A DNA stretch of 16,398 nt from Chthoniobacterales bacterium (GTDB lineage Bacteria > Verrucomicrobiota > Verrucomicrobiia > Chthoniobacterales > JACTMZ01). Shown in pieces: positions 12,238-16,398 of this stretch. Made by a program: the position numbers and the translations under genes. Each line of letters starts with the position of its first letter. Within the stretch, counting starts at the first letter, position 1. The DNA lies in NCBI GenBank assembly GCA_017853515.1, contig JAFMJK010000021.1, forward strand, positions 1 through 16,398, in the 5' to 3' direction. Below the pieces are notes generated by a model. The model worked only from the letters and a program-made list of their open reading frames with translations, did not search any database and was not told the DNA's origin.

Positions 12238-13101
12238 ATGCGCGCTATGTCGAAACCAGCAGTGCGTGCGCTCCGGCGGACCGGCCGTGCTTTTTGCTTC
12301 GCGGGCATTCTTTTGTCGGGCGGGTGCGACCTGCTGACCATCTCGCAGTCGGGCCGCGGCATCCGCGACGGGAACGATGCCGTCCTGCGCGGCGAATTCC
12401 AAAAAGCGGTGCAGCATTACGAATCGGCGCTGGACGGAACTCTGCTCACTGCGGAGGCGCACTACCGGCTCGGGTTGGTCTACGAGGACAAGTTGAAGAA
12501 CGAGGTGGCGGCCTTGCACCATTTCGAGCGTTATCTCGAGTTGGCGCCGCAGGGGCAGTTCTCCACCGACGTGCGCGGTTATGTCGACCGGTTGCGTTTG
12601 GTCATCGTTTCCCAGCTGGCCGAGGGAACGGTCGTGCCGGCGCGCGAGGCCGCGCGGTTGAAGAACGAGAATCTCGAGCTGCGCCAGGAAAATGCCGAAC
12701 TGCGCGACCAGCAGTCCAAAGCCAAATCGACCGCGGGACGTCCCGTGCCCGCGGCGACGCCGGCCCAGCGCCCCGCCCTGACCGCTTTGCCGGAGGCCGG
12801 CCCGCCGGCTCTGCCGGCCGGGGCCACGCCTGAACCGGAGGTGCGCCGCGCGCTGCCGCTCTCCGCTCCTCAACCGGTCGCACCCGCGTCCGTTGCTGCG
12901 CCGGCAGCGGCTGTCCCGACGCCGGCGCCCACACCCTCCGCGCCGCAGTCGCACACCGTGGTGAGCGGCGACACGCTTTCCAAGATTTCGCGCAAATACT
13001 ACGGCAACTCCGCCGATTGGCAGAAGATTGCCGAAGCGAACAAGGCGATCCTGCCCGACCCGACCAAGCTCAAGGTGGGAATGGTGCTGACCATACCTTG
13101 A
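12238..13101 (+). CDS. lipoprotein with TPR-like, coiled-coil and C-terminal LysM domains
   Basis: The product has 287 residues. The signal sequence ends GILLSGGCD, with a lipobox-like SGGC and Asp at +2 (an inner-membrane retention signal in E. coli Lol sorting). Next comes a TPR-like segment (GNDAVLRGEFQKAVQHYESA, then AHYRLGLVYEDKL and HFERYLELAP), then a Leu/Glu coiled coil LKNENLELRQENAELRDQ, a Pro/Ala linker of about 90 residues, and a LysM domain in the last 49 residues (HTVVSGDTLSKISRKYYGN, ending KVGMVLTIP). LysM binds peptidoglycan, so it probably tethers a membrane-anchored scaffold to the wall. The ATG at 12238 has GGGA at 7-nt spacing; 12247 is an alternative. The gene diverges from another lipoprotein 15 nt away. 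Confidence 0.87.
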   Translation: MRAMSKPAVRALRRTGRAFCFAGILLSGGCDLLTISQSGRGIRDGNDAVLRGEFQKAVQHYESALDGTLLTAEAHYRLGLVYEDKLKNEVAALHHFERYLELAPQGQFSTDVRGYVDRLRLVIVSQLAEGTVVPAREAARLKNENLELRQENAELRDQQSKAKSTAGRPVPAATPAQRPALTALPEAGPPALPAGATPEPEVRRALPLSAPQPVAPASVAAPAAAVPTPAPTPSAPQSHTVVSGDTLSKISRKYYGNSADWQKIAEANKAILPDPTKLKVGMVLTIP

Positions 13102-13249
13102 CCCGCTCTTGGCGGGAGTTGGCAGTGTTCAGTTTTCCGTGCTTGGTGAGTTCTTCGAGGGGAGCGCGCGCAACGGTAATACCAAGTCTCAAAAGGTTGT
13201 AGACTTTGGTCGTGGGGTGGATCGTGATGGTCCCTATCGCGATTTGCAT
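13070..13249 (-). CDS. doubtful small ORF in the gap after the LysM gene
   Basis: A 59-codon frame starts MQIAIGTITIHPTTKVYNLL and runs through RLGITVARAPLEELTKHGKL. It reads more like protein than typical shadow frames, with alternating hydrophobic residues and few low-complexity runs. Against it are the 32-nt overlap with the LysM gene 3' end, the lack of an obvious Shine-Dalgarno, and its lack of resemblance to any family I know. It may be a gene remnant. Confidence 0.2.
   Translation of the reverse strand: MQIAIGTITIHPTTKVYNLLRLGITVARAPLEELTKHGKLNTANSRQERVKVWSAPFPP
13181..13210. repeat. inverted repeat in the gene-poor interval
   Basis: ACCAAGTCT (13181-13189) pairs with AGACTTTGGT (13201-13210) with one bulged T and an 11-nt loop. 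It lies inside the doubtful 59-codon frame. It could be an RNA hairpin or an operator. No T-run follows. Confidence 0.4.
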
Positions 13250-13364
13250 TGAGAAATATCGCGCCGAAGCGAAGCGGAGATGGCCCATAGTCCCTGAACC
13301 CGCGAGGCGGCGGAGGTGGTTTGGGAGTAACTGGGGTTACCGTCCCTGCAAGAGGGAAGAGCAC

Positions 13365-13413
13365 CGACGCTCATAGAGCGCCGCTACACCTCGACTAAAA
13401 ATTGTAGCGGCGC
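13365..13413. repeat. double REP-like palindrome
   Basis: CGACGCTC-ATA-GAGCGCCG (13365-13383) is an 8-bp hairpin with one mismatch. It overlaps a second, perfect 11-bp inverted repeat, GCGCCGCTACA (13378-13388) with TGTAGCGGCGC (13403-13413), spaced by 14 nt. The TGTAGCGGC word and the ATA loop are shared with the repeat at 8576, so the two belong to one family. The head-to-head arrangement resembles paired REP elements. Confidence 0.6.
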
Positions 13414-13560
13414 GTCAGCCGAGGCTTGGCGAGACAGGCTGAAGCAAAGCGAAGCCAACTGATATGACCGTCGCTGCCTGAAAACACTTCGAGTTACTCG
13501 GGAGGCAAACGGCGCGAGCCAACTTTCCAATCGTCCAAGAACTTGGGGGGTGTTGGTATA

Positions 13561-13592
13561 AGAAAAAAGCGGCGGTCTTTCGACCGCCGCTT
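13561..13592 (-). terminator. strong intrinsic terminator of the dsbD-redoxin transcript
   Basis: AAGCGGCGGTC (13567-13577) and GACCGCCGCTT (13582-13592) form a perfect 11-bp stem with a 4-nt loop. On the minus strand it is followed directly by TTTTTTC, the classic intrinsic terminator layout. It lies 26 nt beyond the redoxin stop codon. The stem shares GCGGCGGT with the REP-like repeats. Confidence 0.85.
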
Positions 13593-13618
13593 GGTCTTTT
13601 CCCGAATGTCGGGGCAGA

Positions 13619-14221
13619 TCAGTTGTATTTCACGGGGCAGCCGTAAGCCGTGGTTGTCGGCTCGGAAACCGGTTTGCCGGCCATGGCTTCGTCGAGGGCC
13701 TGCTTCACGTAATTTTTCGCGCCCGCGATGTCGGCGGCATCGACCGATTTCTTGTCGTCGATCGCGCCCATATAAATCAGCGTGCCTTCGGGATCGACGA
13801 CGAACAGGTGGGGCGTGACTTTCGCCTCATAGAGGCGGCCGACGGTGCCGTCTTCGTCGAGTAGGACTGCGGTGGCGGCGGAGCCTTTTTCCTCTTTGGT
13901 TTTGTTCGTCTCTTCCGCGCTCATGTGTCCCTGTTTGCCGGGAGCGGAGGAGGCGATGGAGAGCCAGACGACATCTTTCCCCGTGAATTCCTTCTGCAGC
14001 TTCTGCATGTTGCCGCTGCCGTAGTGCTTCACGACAAAGGGGCAGCCGTGGTTGAGCCATTCGAGGACGACGAACTTTCCTTTGAAGTCCGAGAGCTTGT
14101 GCGATTTGCCGTTCGAGTCGGTGAGGGTGAACTCGGGGGCGGGTTGTCCGGTTTGCGGCGCGGCGATGACCGTGCCGATGATGGTGGCGAGAACGAATGC
14201 GGTGGTTGCGATGTTTTTCAT
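13619..14221 (-). CDS. secreted peroxiredoxin-like (AhpC/TSA, redoxin) protein
   Basis: The 200-residue product has a signal peptide (MKNIATTAFVLATIIGTVIA, then APQ) and a thioredoxin-fold redoxin domain: GQPAPEFTLTDSNGKSHKLS, FVVLEWLNHGCPFVVKHYGS with Cys60, VVWLSIASS, LLDEDGTVGRLYEAKVTPHLFVVDPEGTLIYMG. It ends TTTAYGCPVKYN with Cys195. CPFVxKHY with a C-terminal YGCxVKY marks a peroxiredoxin-like group of exported proteins. The two cysteines could form a disulfide redox couple. It starts 4 nt after dsbD ends, so it is probably reduced in the periplasm by that protein. Its own substrate (peroxide or protein thiols) cannot be told. A strong terminator follows. Confidence 0.88.
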   Translation of the reverse strand: MKNIATTAFVLATIIGTVIAAPQTGQPAPEFTLTDSNGKSHKLSDFKGKFVVLEWLNHGCPFVVKHYGSGNMQKLQKEFTGKDVVWLSIASSAPGKQGHMSAEETNKTKEEKGSAATAVLLDEDGTVGRLYEAKVTPHLFVVDPEGTLIYMGAIDDKKSVDAADIAGAKNYVKQALDEAMAGKPVSEPTTTAYGCPVKYN

Positions 14222-14225
14222 AAAT

Positions 14226-16304
14226 TCAAGGTTGTGCGTCGACGGTGCGGAGAACGATTTGCTCGGTCAACAACTCCGGCAACACGATCGGATCGTTCGC
14301 GCGTCCCGGCGGGTAGAAGAGGTAAAACGGAACACCGACCCTGTCAAACTGCGCCAGCTTGCGCGTGATCTCGGGATTACTGTTGGTCCAATCGGCCAGC
14401 ATGGGGACTATCCCTAACTTGGAGAAGGTCTCGCGCACAGCCGGCGTTTCGATCGCTGTGCGCATGTTGAACTTGCACGTGATGCACCAGTCCGCGGTGA
14501 AATCGACAAAAACGGATTTGCCCTCGGCGAGCAGTCTTTGCAGTTCCGCTTCGGAGTAGGGGACCCACGGAATGCCCTCGGCCTGCATGGTCGCTTGTTT
14601 TTGCGGGGCCGAGGCCGCGCTGCGGGCAAAAAGATTTCCGGCGAAATAGCCGAGCCCGATGAGGAGCGACAAAGCAATGCCTGCTGCCGCGATAGTTTTC
14701 GCGCGCGCCGAAGAGAGTGGTCCGAGGAACGCGCCGTAAAGCCACGCCGCCAAACCGAGGAACAAATAGGCCGCGCTTGCCCAGATGACTGCGTCCGTTC
14801 CGCGTTGTTGTCCGATCACGTAGAGGAGCCAGAGGAGCGTCGCGATGAGCGGAAAGCCCATGAACTGCTTGAGTCGCTCCATCCATGCCCCGGGTTTTGG
14901 CAAAAACTTCATCCACCCGGGTTGGGCCGAGAGCAGCACATAAGGCAGTGCCATGCCCGCGGCCACGGCGGCGAAGACGGCAAAAATGACCGCGGCGCTT
15001 TGGCTGAACGCGAACCCCAGCGCGGTGCCGAGGAAGGGCGCGGTGCAAGGCGTGGCCAGCAGCGTGGCGAGGACGCCTTGGGCAAACGATCCGGCCAAGC
15101 CGCCGTGGCTTCCGGCTTCCGCGATGCTTTGGGACGCGCGTCCGGGCAGCACGATTTCGAAGACACCGAAAAGATTCAGGGCGAAGACGAAAATGACCGC
15201 GCCGATGACGAAGTTGAACCACGGGTTCTGGAACTGGAACGCCCATGTCACCTCGTGGCCGGCGGACTTCAGTGCGACGATCACCGCGGCAAGTCCGAGG
15301 AACCAGACGAAGATACCGGCGGTGAAAGCGAGTCCGTGCTTGAGGATCTGCGCGCGCGAGTCGCCGGCCTGCCGCATGAAACCGAAAATTTTCAGCGAGA
15401 TGACCGGCAAGACGCACGGCATGAGGTTGAGGATGAATCCGCCGATGAGGCCGAGAAGCAGATAGCCGAGCAGTCCGCGCGCCGCGCTCTTCTTGGGTTG
15501 TGCGGAGAGTTCCGTGTTTTGCCGGCTCGAGACGATCCAGCCGCGCCGATCGCCGTTTTCCAAAACGATGACGCCTTCCACCGGGGGCGATCCCTCCACC
15601 GGCACGGCGATGTCGGCCGCGCCGTCGGCAATCTGCACGGAAGCGGTGTGGCCGACGGGCGCTTTTTCGTTGGCGTAGGGATAAAAATCGGCGCGGGCCG
15701 CGTCCTCGATTCCGCTCAGCGAGAGATTCCATCCGGTCGCCGTGCGCACCCATGCCACACCGAAGGGCGGCGGGGACATGCTCGGCGACTCGGCAGCGAA
15801 TCTGGCAAAGATCTCCGCATTGGCCGGCGCCGCTTCGGGCGAAACAGGCAGGACCAACTCGAGTTCCGCCGCGCCCGGAATGCAAATTTGCTCGCAGACC
15901 AACCACTTGGGTTTGGATCGGAAGGTGATGGATTCACCGTCGAGATTCTGCGGTGCCGTGACTTCCGCGACGAGCAGTGTCTCGTTCTTGTAGGCGTAGA
16001 CCTCGATGTTGCCCGGTTCCGTGATGCGCTTGGGCAACGGCCATTGCAGCGAGCCAATCTTGAAATTTTCCGGCAAATCCCAACCCGCCTCGGTGGCGAT
16101 GCCGGAGTCGCCGGGATTTTTCCAGTAAACATGCCATCCCGGCGCGACTTTGAGATGAAGGCCGAGACGAAAAGATTTGCCCGGAATGATGGAAGTCGTG
16201 TCCGCGACCAGGCTGGCTTCGACCAGTTTGCGTCCTTGGTAGAGCTGCGCCTCTGCCATCGGTGCAGCAAGCACCGCAAACAGGGCCAAAAGCAGAATTC
16301 GCAT
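14226..16304 (-). CDS. dsbD: thiol:disulfide interchange protein, DsbD/ScsB-like
   Basis: DsbD-type proteins pass electrons from cytoplasmic thioredoxin across the inner membrane to periplasmic partners. The 692-residue product has a signal peptide (to about residue 19). The periplasmic N-terminal domain has PGWHVYWKNPGDSG at 55-68 and the pair Cys137/Cys141 in VCEQICIPG. The membrane domain of about eight helices carries redox cysteines in NLMPCVLPVISLKIFG and LATPCTAPFLG. The C-terminal thioredoxin-like domain has DWCITCKFN at about 605-613 (CITC 607-610). All three cysteine pairs are present, so it should be functional. The CEQICIP-type N-terminal domain resembles ScsB more than classical DsbD, so the symbol is tentative. 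The next gene, a secreted redoxin 4 nt downstream, is its likely client. Confidence 0.93.
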   Translation of the reverse strand: MRILLLALFAVLAAPMAEAQLYQGRKLVEASLVADTTSIIPGKSFRLGLHLKVAPGWHVYWKNPGDSGIATEAGWDLPENFKIGSLQWPLPKRITEPGNIEVYAYKNETLLVAEVTAPQNLDGESITFRSKPKWLVCEQICIPGAAELELVLPVSPEAAPANAEIFARFAAESPSMSPPPFGVAWVRTATGWNLSLSGIEDAARADFYPYANEKAPVGHTASVQIADGAADIAVPVEGSPPVEGVIVLENGDRRGWIVSSRQNTELSAQPKKSAARGLLGYLLLGLIGGFILNLMPCVLPVISLKIFGFMRQAGDSRAQILKHGLAFTAGIFVWFLGLAAVIVALKSAGHEVTWAFQFQNPWFNFVIGAVIFVFALNLFGVFEIVLPGRASQSIAEAGSHGGLAGSFAQGVLATLLATPCTAPFLGTALGFAFSQSAAVIFAVFAAVAAGMALPYVLLSAQPGWMKFLPKPGAWMERLKQFMGFPLIATLLWLLYVIGQQRGTDAVIWASAAYLFLGLAAWLYGAFLGPLSSARAKTIAAAGIALSLLIGLGYFAGNLFARSAASAPQKQATMQAEGIPWVPYSEAELQRLLAEGKSVFVDFTADWCITCKFNMRTAIETPAVRETFSKLGIVPMLADWTNSNPEITRKLAQFDRVGVPFYLFYPPGRANDPIVLPELLTEQIVLRTVDAQP

Positions 16305-16310
16305 GGAACC

Positions 16311-16339
16311 AGGTTAGCAGGCTGGGATCGCCAGGGCAA
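16311..16339 (-). promoter_or_regulatory. weak candidate promoter of dsbD
   Basis: On the minus strand TTGCCC (16339-16334) and TAACCT (16316-16311) are separated by 17 nt. The start site would fall at or very near the dsbD ATG, giving a leaderless or very short-leader mRNA. The match to consensus is modest (4 of 6 and 3 of 6). Confidence 0.25.
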
Positions 16340-16353
16340 AGTCGCGGTCGGCT

Positions 16354-16398
16354 ATGGTGGCCCAATTCCCGGTTCTGCGGCCCGATGCGCCGCAAGCT
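16354..16398 (+). CDS. possible 5' end of a divergent gene (partial)
   Basis: An ATG at 16354 opens a frame, MVAQFPVLRPDAPQA, that stays open to the window edge, divergent from dsbD with 49 nt between starts. Fifteen codons are too few to judge and there is no clear ribosome-binding site. It may be chance. Confidence 0.2.
   Translation, partial: MVAQFPVLRPDAPQA

Larger units (their letters stand above)
13102..13618. other. gene-poor interval with palindromic repeats
   Basis: This is the longest stretch without a confident gene (517 nt). Going rightwards it holds: a CCCGC/GCGGG hairpin right after the LysM stop; an 11-nt-loop hairpin at 13181-13210; two TATCGCG words 23 nt apart near 13235-13263; GTAAC/GTTAC near 13327-13340; the REP-like pair at 13365-13413; CAGCC/GGCTG at about 13417-13441; and a terminator at 13561-13592. 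I see no tRNA, tmRNA, 6S or SRP RNA core in it. Confidence 0.5.

Noticed and set aside
12223..12954. Upstream extension of the minus-strand lipoprotein frame
   Set aside because: Antisense to the LysM gene and very Arg/Gly-rich; the lipoprotein signal peptide and TAAGG site place the start at 12222.
13102..13618. Possible tmRNA, 6S, SRP RNA or riboswitch in the gene-poor interval
   Set aside because: No tRNA-like ends, tag ORF, SRP-type core or recognised aptamer could be found by eye; only palindromes were seen.
1..16398. CRISPR array, insertion sequence, prophage or attachment site
   Set aside because: No regularly spaced direct repeats, transposase, integrase or phage genes; neither tRNA is followed by a repeated 3' fragment.

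Overview
The window is GC-rich chromosomal DNA with tightly packed, mostly minus-strand housekeeping genes. Protein families and style (N-terminally extended RsmH, short omega, Pro/Ala-rich LysM lipoprotein, TGTAGCGGC-type palindromic repeats between genes) suggest a member of the PVC group, probably Verrucomicrobiota. That placement is an inference from family resemblance, not a search result. No insertion sequence, prophage, CRISPR array, rRNA or replication origin is visible. The only accessory module is one toxin-antitoxin pair.

Layout. (1) 50-3025, minus: an ABC-F ATPase followed after 3 nt by rsmH, two ribosome-linked genes. (2) 3145-6322, minus: ispE, an OPA-type (organophosphate:phosphate antiporter) MFS transporter, and a PstS-like periplasmic binding protein. 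The last two overlap by 4 nt, and a hairpin plus T-run separates this unit from the ABC-F gene. (3) 6321-7709, plus: pyrF, whose start overlaps that of divergent ispE, then a Phd/VapC-type toxin-antitoxin pair with a perfect palindrome touching the antitoxin start. (4) 7716-11486, minus: rpoZ, smpB, trpE, trpG (4-nt overlap with trpE), a tiny membrane protein, tRNA-Ile(CAU) and yajQ, the last only 13 nt after the tRNA. (5) 11629-13101: plus-strand tRNA-Cys, a minus-strand lipoprotein, and a divergent plus-strand TPR/coiled-coil/LysM lipoprotein. Only 15 nt separate the two lipoprotein starts. (6) 13102-13618: the one long gene-poor interval, with palindromic repeats and a strong terminator. 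(7) 13619-16304, minus: a DsbD/ScsB-like transmembrane thiol reductant conduit and a secreted peroxiredoxin-like protein, 4 nt apart. The last 45 nt may begin another plus-strand gene.

The genes serve translation and RNA work (RsmH, ABC-F, SmpB, omega, two tRNAs), core biosynthesis (IspE, PyrF, TrpEG), envelope redox and cell-wall binding (DsbD, redoxin, LysM), and phosphorylated-compound uptake (OPA transporter with binding protein).

Nothing amounts to a clearly new defence or mobile system. The points most worth checking are the binding protein coupled to a secondary transporter, two rsmH/trpG stop codons lying in a palindromic repeat, two head-to-head gene pairs with almost no intergenic DNA, a leader ORF over a perfect palindrome before trpE, and a possible small protein in the gene-poor interval.
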